From Streptomyces sp. AC1-42W (GTDB taxonomy: Bacteria; Actinomycetota; Actinomycetes; Streptomycetales; Streptomycetaceae), in contig NZ_QKWY01000002.1 of NCBI RefSeq assembly GCF_003248355.1, forward strand, positions 1,984,001-2,048,000: a stretch of DNA of 64,000 nucleotides. The letters run 5' to 3'. The notes below the pieces were generated by a model, which worked only from the letters and a program-made list of their open reading frames with translations, was not told the origin of the DNA and made no database searches. The stretch's first letter is position 1, and each line of letters begins with the position of its first letter. The translations under genes and the position numbers were made by a program. Shown piece by piece: positions 27,487-36,289 of the stretch.

Positions 27487-27993
27487 ATGAACGAAGTAAC
27501 TCAACTCCTCGAATCCCGCGAAGCCTTCTACCGCCGTGAGCGCAGGTCCGTGCCGCTCGTACGGAAGTTCGTGGGGCAGGCCCTGGTCGATTGGGCGTGC
27601 GAGGAGCGCAAGGTGGACCCGGACGATGTGCTGCTCTGCGTGAGCGAGCTCGCGACCAACGCGCTCGTGCACGGGGTGCCGCCGGGGCGCGGCTTCAAGC
27701 TGTTCCTGTACTGGGAGCGCACCGGGGGCCGACTGCGTGTCGAGATGCACGACAGCGGGGACGGCGAGGTGCCGGGGTCGGCCCGGTGGCCGGAGCCCCT
27801 GGCGGAGGGTGGGCGCGGGCTGACGCTGGTCGCCGCGCTCGCGGACAAGTGGGGCGTCGGGGAGCGGAACCCGGGGAAGATCGTCTGGTGCGAGTTCGCG
27901 GCCCCCGCTCGCGTGCTTGCCGAACCGGCAAGGATGTTTGCCGGGCGGGTCGGGCGGGGCGCACCATCGCCGCAGATGGAGGTGCGCGCATGA
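27487..27993 (+). CDS. RsbW-like ATP-binding protein (HATPase_c)
   Basis: 168 residues. The N-box VSELATNALVHG (about residues 57-68) and G-box region HDSGDGE and GGRGLTLV identify a GHKL ATPase of the anti-sigma kinase type. Targets are unknown. It diverges from the XRE/DUF397 pair and its TGA overlaps the ATG of the following oxidoreductase gene. Start at ATG 27487. Confidence 0.88.
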   Translation: MNEVTQLLESREAFYRRERRSVPLVRKFVGQALVDWACEERKVDPDDVLLCVSELATNALVHGVPPGRGFKLFLYWERTGGRLRVEMHDSGDGEVPGSARWPEPLAEGGRGLTLVAALADKWGVGERNPGKIVWCEFAAPARVLAEPARMFAGRVGRGAPSPQMEVRA

Positions 27994-29561
27994 GCGACAT
28001 GACGCAGATGTACGACGTAGTGGTGGTCGGCGGCGGGGCCGCCGGGCTGAGCGGGGCCCTGGCGCTGGGCCGGGCACGGCGCTCGGTGCTGGTGATCGAC
28101 TCGGGCAGCCCGCGCAACGCGCCCGCGTCCCACATGCACAACTACCTGGGCCGCGAGGGCACCCCGCCCTCGGAACTCCTGGCGATCGGCCGGGCGGAGG
28201 TGGCCGCGTACGGCGTGGAGATCAGGAGCGGTGAGGCCGTGGTGGCCGAACGGCTGCCGGACGGCGCGTACCGGGTGGTGTGCGCGGACGGGACGGCCGT
28301 CACGGCGCGCCGGCTCCTGGTGACGACCGGGCTGACCGACGAACTCCCGCCGGTCGAGGGCCTGGCCGAACGGTGGGGCCGCGACGTGCTGCACTGCCCG
28401 TACTGCCACGGCTGGGAGGTGCGGGACACGGCGATCGGCGTCATCGCGACGAGCCCCATGGCCGTGCATCAGGCGCTGCTGTGGCGGCAGTGGAGCGACG
28501 ACATCACTCTCTTCCTGCACCGGGGCCCGGAGCCGACCGAGGAGGAGTACGGGCAGCTGGCGGCGCGCGGGATCGCCGTCGTGGACGGCGAGGTCGCCGG
28601 GCTGGAGGTGAGCGGCGACCGGCTGACCGGGGTGCGGCTCGCGGACGGCCGGGTGGTCGAGCGGTCGGCCGTGGTCGTGCAGCCCCGGTTCACCGCGCGG
28701 TCCGGGCTGCTGGAGAGCCTGGGGCTGCGGCCGGTGGCGACGGAGGTGGCCGGGCAGACGATCGGCTCCTCCGTCGAGGCGGACCCGACCGGCCTTACGG
28801 CGGCGGCCGGTGTCTGGGTGGCGGGGAACGTGACCGGGCTGATGGACCAGGTGATCGTCGCGGCGGCGGCCGGGCTGAAGGCGGGCGCGGCCATCAACGG
28901 GGACCTCGTCACGGAGGACACCCGGCGCGCGGTGGAGGCCGGCGACGAGCCGTCCGACGCGCGGCTGTGGGACGACCGGTACCGCGAGAGCGACCGGATC
29001 TGGAGCGGGAATCCCAACACCGTGCTGGTCCGCGAGGCCGGCGAGCTGAAGCCGGGCCGGGCGCTCGACCTGGGCTGCGGGGAGGGCGCCGACGCGGTGT
29101 GGCTGGCCCGCCGGGGCTGGCAGGTCACCGCGACGGACATCTCCCGGGTGGCGCTGGCGCGGGCCGCCGGGCACGCGGCGGAGGCGGGCGTCGCCGACCG
29201 GGTGGGCTGGCGCTTCTGCGACCTGGGCGTCTCGTTCCCCGAGGGGGAGTACGACCTCGTCTCGGCGCACTACCTGCACTCCATGGGCGACCTGCCGCGC
29301 GAGCGCATCCTGCACCGGGCGGCGCGCGCGGTGGCTCCCGGCGGGGTGCTGCTGATCGTGGGCCACGCGGGCTTCCCGGCCTGGGACCACCATCACGCGG
29401 CCATGCACTTCCCGACCCCGGACGAGGTGCTGGCCTCGCTGGAGCTGCCCGAGGGGGAGTGGGAGGTGCTGCTCAGCGAGGAGTTCGAGCGCGCCCAGAA
29501 CGACCCGGACGGCAACCCCACCACCCGTACGGACAACGCGCTCAAGATCCGGCGGCGGTGA
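27990..29561 (+). CDS. Bifunctional thioredoxin reductase-like oxidoreductase / SAM methyltransferase
   Basis: 523 residues. Residues 1-310 are a thioredoxin reductase-like flavoprotein: FAD loop VVVGGGAAGLSGALALGRAR, redox pair CPYC (about 135-138), FAD-binding GVWVAGNVTG near 275. Residues 325-523 are a class I methyltransferase: RALDLGCGEGADAVWLARRG, VTATDIS, PGGVLLIVGH. Its C-terminal part resembles tellurite/thiol methyltransferases of the TehB/TPMT type. Fusion suggests reduction and methylation of one substrate, perhaps a thiol or metalloid (inference). The ATG overlaps the upstream stop. Confidence 0.88.
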   Translation: MSDMTQMYDVVVVGGGAAGLSGALALGRARRSVLVIDSGSPRNAPASHMHNYLGREGTPPSELLAIGRAEVAAYGVEIRSGEAVVAERLPDGAYRVVCADGTAVTARRLLVTTGLTDELPPVEGLAERWGRDVLHCPYCHGWEVRDTAIGVIATSPMAVHQALLWRQWSDDITLFLHRGPEPTEEEYGQLAARGIAVVDGEVAGLEVSGDRLTGVRLADGRVVERSAVVVQPRFTARSGLLESLGLRPVATEVAGQTIGSSVEADPTGLTAAAGVWVAGNVTGLMDQVIVAAAAGLKAGAAINGDLVTEDTRRAVEAGDEPSDARLWDDRYRESDRIWSGNPNTVLVREAGELKPGRALDLGCGEGADAVWLARRGWQVTATDISRVALARAAGHAAEAGVADRVGWRFCDLGVSFPEGEYDLVSAHYLHSMGDLPRERILHRAARAVAPGGVLLIVGHAGFPAWDHHHAAMHFPTPDEVLASLELPEGEWEVLLSEEFERAQNDPDGNPTTRTDNALKIRRR

Positions 29562-29565
29562 GCCA

Positions 29566-29592
29566 CGTATAGGACCGGAACTGACCTATACG
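29566..29592. promoter_or_regulatory. Inverted repeat upstream of the DinB-family gene
   Basis: CGTATAGG, 11 bp, CCTATACG: perfect 8-bp arms 54 bp before the DinB-family start and just after the fusion gene. A -10-like TAAAGT follows at 29598. Likely an operator for an unlinked repressor. Confidence 0.5.
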
Positions 29593-29645
29593 GCTTCTAA
29601 AGTCGTTTCTGACGGCGGAACGGGAACGACGGAAGGCAGCACATC

Positions 29646-30188
29646 ATGAACGCCAGCAGCGAGAAGACCGCGTCGACCGGCTCGGACGAGCACGCGGAGT
29701 TCCTCCAGGCGCTCGGCGCGCACCGGGACTTCCTGCGGTTCACCGCCCGCGACCTGACCGACGAGCAGGCCGGGCAGCGGACCACGGCGAGCGAGCTGTG
29801 CGTCGGCGGCCTCATCAAGCACGTCACCGCGGTCGAGCGGGGCTGGGTGGGCTTCATCGAGAAGGGCCCCTCGGCGATGCCGGACTTCAGCGAGCTGACG
29901 GAGGCCGACTACCAGAAGCGGGCGGACGAGTTCCGGATGCTGCCGGGGGAGACCCTGGCCGGTGTGCTGAACGCCTACGCCGAGACGGCCGCCCGCACCG
30001 ACGCGCTGGTCGCGTCCCTGCCCGACCTGGGGCTCTCGCACCCCCTGCCGAAGGCCCCGTGGTTCGAGGCGGACGCGCACTGGTCGGTCCGCCGCGTACT
30101 GATGCACATCATCGCCGAGACCGCCCAGCACGCCGGCCACGCCGACATCATCCGCGAGGCCCTGGACGGTCAGAAGACGATGGGCTGA
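29646..30188 (+). CDS. DinB family protein
   Basis: 180 residues of the DinB/DUF664 four-helix fold. Three His probably bind a metal: in GGLIKHVTAVERGWVG, in VRRVLMHIIAETAQHAGHAD (two positions). Many members are thiol-dependent S-transferases in bacillithiol/mycothiol organisms, but the substrate is unknown. Start ATG 29646 preceded by GGAAGG. An inverted repeat upstream suggests its own regulation. Confidence 0.88.
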   Translation: MNASSEKTASTGSDEHAEFLQALGAHRDFLRFTARDLTDEQAGQRTTASELCVGGLIKHVTAVERGWVGFIEKGPSAMPDFSELTEADYQKRADEFRMLPGETLAGVLNAYAETAARTDALVASLPDLGLSHPLPKAPWFEADAHWSVRRVLMHIIAETAQHAGHADIIREALDGQKTMG

Positions 30189-30261
30189 CGGGGGACACCA
30201 CCGCGCCCGCCGCCCGCTCCCGACAGGGGAGGGGCGGCGGGCGCGGTGTGTGGTGCGCGGG

Positions 30262-30882
30262 TCAGGCGGACTCGGCGGCCGTCTTGATGGCGGAGATGTC
30301 GAAGTTCAGCTTCACCTTGTCGCTGACCATCACACCGCCGGTCTCCAGCGCCGCGTTCCAGGTCAGGCCCCAGTCGGAGCGCAGGATCTCGGCGCTGCCC
30401 TCGAAGCCGACGCGCTCGTTGCCGTAGACGTCGGTGGCGGAGCCGTTGAACTCCAGGTCGATGGCGAGCGGACGGGTCACGTCCTTGATGGTGAGGTCGC
30501 CCGTGACGCGGTACTTCTCGCCGCCGAGCTGCTCGGCGGAGGTCGAGCGGAACGTCATCAGGGGGAACTTCCCGGCGTCGAAGAAGTCGCCGCTCACCAG
30601 GTGGCCGTCGCGGTCCTTGATGCCGGTGTCCACGCTGGCGATCTTCACGTCGATCGAGGCCGTCGAGTTGGCCGGGTCGCTGCCGTCCAGCTTGAGGGAA
30701 CCCTCGTGCTCGGCGAAGGAGCCGCGTACGTTGGTCACCATGGCGTGACGCACGGTGAAGCCGATGCTGCTGTGCGCCGGGTCGATCGTGTAGTCGCCGG
30801 TGAGGGCGGCCAGGGCGGGGTCGACCTCGGCCGTGGTCACGGCGGTGGCGGCGGTGTCGTTCTTGCGGTTGAACAGAGCCAT
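30262..30882 (-). CDS. YceI family protein
   Basis: 206 residues with no signal peptide. The lipocalin-like YceI barrel is recognisable from YTIDPAHSSIGFTVRHAMVTN, FDAGKFPLMTFRS, VTGDLTIKDVTRP and DWGLTWN near the C-terminus. The fold binds isoprenoid-type lipids in some members; role here unknown. It converges with the DinB gene and has GAGGAG before its ATG. Confidence 0.92.
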   Translation of the reverse strand: MALFNRKNDTAATAVTTAEVDPALAALTGDYTIDPAHSSIGFTVRHAMVTNVRGSFAEHEGSLKLDGSDPANSTASIDVKIASVDTGIKDRDGHLVSGDFFDAGKFPLMTFRSTSAEQLGGEKYRVTGDLTIKDVTRPLAIDLEFNGSATDVYGNERVGFEGSAEILRSDWGLTWNAALETGGVMVSDKVKLNFDISAIKTAAESA

Positions 30883-31002
30883 GGCTCCTCCTCGGGGACG
30901 AGGTCGAGAGCGGGCCCGACCTGTTGTTTAACCTTCAATGAGATTCACTGTAGACCCATCTTGTTCAAAGTTCAACATCTGCTGGCCGGGCATCGCCTGA
31001 CG

Positions 31003-32229
31003 TCAGGAACCGACACTCACCGTGAACCGCCTCGGGTTGCCGTCGTTCGCCGCCTCCGATACGTCCGGCTGCCCCTCCGGCCGTACGTCGTCGTACGGGA
31101 ACGCGTAACCGATCGGACTGTTGGCGTGGACGATCCGGGACCAGTGGTTGGTCACCGCGCCCCGGTAGTAGTCGGCCGCCGAGGTGCCGTTCGGCTGGTC
31201 CGGGTGGCTGAGCATGATCGAGCGGTTGAAGCCCGCCGCGAGCCGCGCCAGCAGCGCCTTCTTGTCGTCGCTGTCCGCCGGGTTGTTGGTGAACGGCCCG
31301 TGGTTGCAGGTGAAGACGTCCTTCGAGGACGGCCGGGCGAAGGTGTGCCCGCCCTCGAACACCAGCGTGTCGCCGCTCACCCGGCCGGTACGCACGCCCC
31401 GCCCGCCCTGGAGGTCGATCCGCAGGTCCGTCGAGCGGTACTTCTCCCAGACCTGGTCGACGTACCCCGTGAACAGATCGCGGAACGGCATCAGGTCCGG
31501 CCGGTCGAAGTAGGGCGCCATCAGGTTCTGCGGAGAGATGACCCGCAGCACGCTGCCGTTCGCGCCGCGGGTCACCAGCTTGTCCCAGGGCCGGCCGTCG
31601 GCGGCCGCCTGGGCGACGAGGCCGTCGGCGATCCGCCGTACGGCGCCGGCGGGGAGCGGGGCGACCGTGCGCGTGGAGTCGCCCTCCAGGGTCAGGCCGA
31701 TCGGCAGCGCGGTCACCAGATCGACGTAGCTGATGTTCGCGTACAACTGCTGCGGGTTGAACGTGAACTCGCAGAACGACCAGGTGCGTCCGTAGTTCGG
31801 GTCCGCCGGGGTCGCGAAGGCCGGCTCGACCAGGGCGGGCCCCGGATTGAGGAAGAAGTCCAGGGTGTCGTCCCGCACGAAGTACACCCGCGCCCCGAAC
31901 ATCTGAGGCAGCGTCAGCACCACGGGCGCGCCGCCCGCCCCGTTCAGCGGGATCGCGCAGTCCACCGCCGGCGGGGTCTGCGGGGCGGCCGGGGAGTCCG
32001 GCCGGTAGACCCCGCCGCCGGGCCGCAGCAGGACCCAGCGGCCGGTGGACTGCTCGTGGCCGGTGACTTAGGCGTTGACGCGCCCCGGCGACGAGCGGTT
32101 GACCAGGGCCGGTTCACAGGTGGCGGCGGACGCCGACGCCACCGGGCCGAGGGCGCTGCCCCACAGGGGGTGGGCCAGCGTGGTGGCGGCGGCGGCCGAG
32201 CCGGTCAGAAACTTCCGGCGCGAGAACAT
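31003..32229 (-). pseudogene. GH64 endo-beta-1,3-glucanase, interrupted by TAA
   Basis: From ATG 32229 a Tat-type signal (SRRKFLTGSAAAATTLAHP) leads into NRSSPGRVNA, then TAA at 32068-32070 (codon 54). The same frame continues VTGHEQSTGRWVLLRPGG and runs to 31003 with a full GH64 (thaumatin-like beta-1,3-glucanase) domain, including FCEFTFNPQQLYANISYVD. The expected residue is Tyr (TAC), so one base change broke it. Translation could restart at GTG 31965 but without signal or N-terminal strands. A LacI-type operator lies upstream. Confidence 0.82.
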
Positions 32230-32331
32230 ACGGCGACTCCCGAGTGGGTGGGGGGTGGGGGTGCGACCACGGTGGGGGGTGGAGGTGTGACCACTTTCGC
32301 GAGGCCCGGCAAAGCCGTCAAGACTTATCGC

Positions 32332-32345
32332 TGAGAGCGCTCTCA
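32332..32345. promoter_or_regulatory. LacI/CebR-like operator upstream of the GH64 gene
   Basis: TGAGAGCGCTCTCA is a perfect 14-bp palindrome differing from the CebR site TGGGAGCGCTCCCA (recalled) in one symmetrical position. It lies about 103 bp before the glucanase start. The remaining 297-bp gap up to the protease gene shows no further clear signal. Confidence 0.6.
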
Positions 32346-32526
32346 AAAAGAGGAAGTCTTCACAACTCGACGCTGCCCGACGGCACTTGGGCCATCCGGA
32401 CTCCACCGAGCCCCCGGTTGTGATCAGAAGCCGAACACGGTGTCCGGTCACCGGAACCACAGGTCCGCACCCCGTTGTGCGCGGACCCTGGGAAGGAACG
32501 GCCACCCGCGCGTACGCTCGGGAACC

Positions 32527-33924
32527 ATGGGGGAGCTGAGAGCGGACTGGCGGCTGCGGCTGCGCCCGGACGGCCCGGAGAACGCGGTGTGCGGGGCCGG
32601 CGTCCTGATCACCCAGGACCGCGTCCTGACCTGCGCCCACGTGGTCGGCGACCCGCACGCCCGGATGTGGGTGGAGTTCGCCGAGAACCCCGCCATCCCC
32701 CCGGTCGCCGCCCGCGTCGCCCCGGACGGCTGGCTGCCCGGCCGCGCGGGGCCCGACCGCGAGGACATCGCCGTGCTCGCCCTGGACAGCCCCCGCCCCC
32801 AGGCCCGCCCCGCCCCGCTCGCCCGGCACCTCGAACGCGGCGCCGAGGTCTGGCTCGGCGGCTACGCCGCGCCCTTCGACGCCGACGGCATGTGGCTCTC
32901 CGGCCGGATCAGCGGACTCCACGGCGACTGGGTCCAGCTCGACGCCCGCACCAACGCCGAGGTGGTGCGCCCCGGCTTCAGCGGCGCCGCCGTCCACACC
33001 GGCCGCCGGAACGCCCGCCCCGAACACGTCGTCGGCCTCGTCGTCAGCTGGCGCGGCGACCTGGAGCGCGAGCTGCCCACCGACAACGACCTCGCCTTCT
33101 CGTACATGATCCCCGTCGACCGCATCGCCCGGCTCGTCCCGCTGGTCGCCGAGCTGAGCGGCCCGGACGGCTGGGACCACGCCCTGGCCGACCGGCTGCG
33201 CCGCTGGTTCGCGGGCACCGACCAGCCCGCCGTCCGCTTCACCGTCGTCCCGGCCGGCGGCGGCCGGGACCGCACCCTGCTCCACCAGCTGCACCGCGCC
33301 CACCTCATCCACCGGGGCGGACAGGGCCGCCCCGACGCACTGGTGGACGCCCTCGTCGCCCGGCTCCGGCCGCCCCAGCACCAGCGCAACCGCTACCGCG
33401 ACTGGCTCCTGGAAGGCGGCGACGAACCCGAACGCTCCCTGGCCGGCCCACCCGCCGCCACCGGCCCGGTCCTCGCGGTGATCGGCCTGGACGAGGACCC
33501 CGACCCGGCCGGCCTCGTCCGGGTCCTGGCCCGCGTGCGCACCCTCGGCTTCCGGCTGCTGATCGTCGTGCGCGGCACCGAGGGGCCCGGACTCGACGCG
33601 GTGCAGAGCGAACTGCTCGTCCCCGCCCTGGACGAGCGCGCCGAGGAACTGCTGCGCCGGGCGGAGCACCTGGAACGCGTCTGGCTCCGCCTCGGCGCCC
33701 TCACCGACTCCGCCTCCGCCCCGCCCCGGCCCGGCGCCGACCCCGCCATCCGCCGGCGCCGCCTGCACGACCTGCGCGCGCTCCCCGACCCCCACGACCG
33801 GCTGGCCGCGCTCAAACAGCTCTTACGCGACTTACGCGCCGACCTCACGGCTACCGCCGGCCACCCCGGACCGGCCGGCCCCGGCCTCCCGGACCAGCGC
33901 ACCGGCCCCGCGGGGCGCCCATGA
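32527..33924 (+). CDS. Trypsin-like serine protease, first gene of a five-gene signalling operon
   Basis: 465 residues, no signal peptide. The N-terminal chymotrypsin-like domain has His38 (VLTCAHV), Asp80 (REDIAVLAL) and Ser152 (RPGFSGAAV), a complete triad. Residues after about 215 form a second domain rich in Arg and Leu with no clear match. Two TTA leucine codons occur at 33823 and 33832, so full translation should need the bldA tRNA. ATG 32527 has only a weak ribosome site. Stop overlaps the next ATG. Trypsin domains joined to conflict/signalling operons are known in actinobacteria; the target is unknown. Confidence 0.82.
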   Translation: MGELRADWRLRLRPDGPENAVCGAGVLITQDRVLTCAHVVGDPHARMWVEFAENPAIPPVAARVAPDGWLPGRAGPDREDIAVLALDSPRPQARPAPLARHLERGAEVWLGGYAAPFDADGMWLSGRISGLHGDWVQLDARTNAEVVRPGFSGAAVHTGRRNARPEHVVGLVVSWRGDLERELPTDNDLAFSYMIPVDRIARLVPLVAELSGPDGWDHALADRLRRWFAGTDQPAVRFTVVPAGGGRDRTLLHQLHRAHLIHRGGQGRPDALVDALVARLRPPQHQRNRYRDWLLEGGDEPERSLAGPPAATGPVLAVIGLDEDPDPAGLVRVLARVRTLGFRLLIVVRGTEGPGLDAVQSELLVPALDERAEELLRRAEHLERVWLRLGALTDSASAPPRPGADPAIRRRRLHDLRALPDPHDRLAALKQLLRDLRADLTATAGHPGPAGPGLPDQRTGPAGRP

Positions 33925-36197
33925 GGATTCCCTGCCCGCACCGCCGCTTCACCGGCGCCCCCTGCGACGGCGCCGTCCTGCCCACCGGGCACTGCGACAC
34001 CTGCGGCCGCGACGAGACCGCCCCCGGCCTCCCGCCCCTGCCCGCCGCCCCCGAGGACCACGGCCCCGCCGGACTCCTCGAACTCCCGCTCCTCGATCCG
34101 GGCAGCCCCGCCGAACGCCTGGCCGCCGCCGAGCAGCCGGTCCGCGTCGTGATGACCTGCTCCGCCAAGGCGTGCGGCACCGCCTTCGTCCCGCCCCACA
34201 CCGCCGCCCCGCCCCCGGACGAGGGCTACTGCCCGGTCTGCGGGGCGCCCTACTCCTACCGCCCCGAACTCACCAGGGACGGGCCGCCGCTCCAGGACCA
34301 GTACCGCATCCGGGGCCCCATCGCACACGGCGGCCAGGGCTGGGTCTACCTCGCCGAGGACACCCACCTGGAGGACTTCGTCGCCGTCAAGGGCCTCCTC
34401 AACCGCTACGCCGAGCGCGGCGCCGCCCAGGCCGGCGAGGAACGCCGCAGCCTGGTCGCCATCCGGCACGAACGCATCGTCCAGATCCGCGACTTCGTCT
34501 CCACCACCAACGAGGACGGCACCGTATCCGGCGGCTACATCGTGATGGAGGACGTCGGCGACCGCACCCTGTCCGCCGTCGTCGAATCCGTCCGCCGGGG
34601 CACCTTCGTCCTCGACATCGAGCACGTCCTCACCTACGGCTGCCAGATGCTGGAGGCCCTCTCCCATCTGCACGGCATGGGCTTCCTCTACGGGGACATG
34701 AAGCCGTCCAACGTCATCCACCACCTCGACGGCATCAAGGTCATCGACCTCGGCGGCGTCCGCAAGGCCGGCAGCGCCGACCCGCCGCCCGTCATCACCC
34801 CCTACTTCGCCGCCCCCGAGACGGACGGCACCCAGCCCCTCACCGTCGCCCACGACGTGCACACCGTCGGCGTCACCCTCGCCGAACTCGCCCGCTGGGC
34901 GGTCGGCGACGACGTACCCGGACTCGGCATCAGCTCCTTCCGGCTCGCCGTCGCCCGCGCCACCGCCGAGGACCCCGAGCAGCGGTTCGGCACCGCCGAC
35001 GACATGGCCGGGCAACTGCGCGGGGTACTGCGCGAGATCCGCGCCCTGCGCGGCAAACGCGACCAGCCCGAGCCCTCCGCCCACTTCACGCCCTCCGCCG
35101 AACTCCTCGGCGCCCGCCTGGGCTCCGTCCCCGACTACGCCCAGTGGCTGCGCCGCCCGCCGCACCGCCGCCGCGATGCCCCGCCCGCCCCCGCCCTCGA
35201 CCCCGGCACGCCCACCCCCACCGAGATCGCCCGCCGCCTCCCGGTGCCCCGGCCCTACCCCGGCGACCCGCAGGCAGCCCGCTTCGGCGTCAGCAGCTAC
35301 GACCCCGCCCAGCCGCTCGCCCAGCCCGCCACCGGCGAGCGGTCCGTCGAGATCTGCCTGCACAACGCCCGGCTGCTGCTCGGCCAGGAGGGCGGCGAAG
35401 CACTGGCCGCCGCCCACGAACAGGTCGAGGCGGCGGCGGCCATCCCCGGCCCCGGACCGGTCCGGCAGTGGCGGCTCGGCTGGCACCGCGGCCTGGTCGC
35501 GCTGCGCGGCGCCGACGTACGGCCCGAGGAACGCGCGGAACTGCTGGCCGCCGCCCACCACCACTTCGCCGCCGTGCACCGGGCCCTGCCCGGCGAGTAC
35601 GCCGCCAAACTGGCCCTCGCCTACAGCGCCGAACAACTCGGCCCCGCCGGCGGCCCGTCGCCCGGCCCGTCCGCGTACGAACTCTTCCGCGCGGTGCACG
35701 CCCGCAACCCCTCGCACGTCGGCGCCGCCCTGGGCCTGGCCCGGCTCGCCCTCGCACGCGGCGACCGGGCCGCCGCCGTCGCCGTCCTGGACCTCGTCCC
35801 CGACGAGTCCCGCGACCACACCGTCGCCCGCGTCGCCGCCCTGCGCATCCGGGCGGCCCGGCTCGCTGCGGGGGAGCACCCGCTGCCCGGCGAGGCGGAG
35901 ATCGACGCCGCCCTGGCCGGCCTCGGACCCGTCGCCGCCGGGGACGAGGCCGCCTGGCTGCTGCGCACCGAGCTGTACGAGTGGAAGCTCGACGCCGTAC
36001 GCGCCGCCGGCGTCCCCGCGCCCCGCCGCACCTGGCCGCGCCGGGGCCTGCCGCCCCCGCCCGTGCCCGGCGAACGGGCGGTCCGCGCCGAACTGGAGCA
36101 GTGCTACCGCTGGCTCGCCCGCCAGCGGCTGCGGCCCGAGGAGCACGAACACCTCATCGACCTCTCCCACGCGGTCCGGCCGCAGACCAGGTTCTGA
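33921..36197 (+). CDS. PknG-like serine/threonine protein kinase with zinc ribbon and TPR-like C-terminus
   Basis: 758 residues. Cys pairs near the N-terminus (C80/C85 and C104/C107) look like the rubredoxin-type module of PknG. The kinase domain follows: glycine loop AHGGQGWVYLAE (about 135-146), Lys157 (VAVKGLL), catalytic Asp259 in YGDMKPSN, metal Asp276 in KVIDLGG. The site is non-RD, as in PknG. The C-terminal 330 residues are Ala-rich helical repeats like TPRs. In mycobacteria and corynebacteria PknG controls 2-oxoglutarate metabolism with a membrane protein and a binding protein; similar partners follow here. Confidence 0.88.
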   Translation: MRIPCPHRRFTGAPCDGAVLPTGHCDTCGRDETAPGLPPLPAAPEDHGPAGLLELPLLDPGSPAERLAAAEQPVRVVMTCSAKACGTAFVPPHTAAPPPDEGYCPVCGAPYSYRPELTRDGPPLQDQYRIRGPIAHGGQGWVYLAEDTHLEDFVAVKGLLNRYAERGAAQAGEERRSLVAIRHERIVQIRDFVSTTNEDGTVSGGYIVMEDVGDRTLSAVVESVRRGTFVLDIEHVLTYGCQMLEALSHLHGMGFLYGDMKPSNVIHHLDGIKVIDLGGVRKAGSADPPPVITPYFAAPETDGTQPLTVAHDVHTVGVTLAELARWAVGDDVPGLGISSFRLAVARATAEDPEQRFGTADDMAGQLRGVLREIRALRGKRDQPEPSAHFTPSAELLGARLGSVPDYAQWLRRPPHRRRDAPPAPALDPGTPTPTEIARRLPVPRPYPGDPQAARFGVSSYDPAQPLAQPATGERSVEICLHNARLLLGQEGGEALAAAHEQVEAAAAIPGPGPVRQWRLGWHRGLVALRGADVRPEERAELLAAAHHHFAAVHRALPGEYAAKLALAYSAEQLGPAGGPSPGPSAYELFRAVHARNPSHVGAALGLARLALARGDRAAAVAVLDLVPDESRDHTVARVAALRIRAARLAAGEHPLPGEAEIDAALAGLGPVAAGDEAAWLLRTELYEWKLDAVRAAGVPAPRRTWPRRGLPPPPVPGERAVRAELEQCYRWLARQRLRPEEHEHLIDLSHAVRPQTRF

Positions 36198-36289
36198 GCC
36201 GCCCGCCCCACAACCGCCCGCCCCGCACCGCGGGCGCCCGCAGCCGGACGGCTGCCGCGCCCGGTGCCGCACCCCTGGAGAACCCGCCC

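Noticed and set aside
27376..28077. Longer start for the XRE regulator
   Set aside because: It would overlap the divergent RsbW-like gene; ATG 27375 has a good ribosome site and gives the normal domain length.
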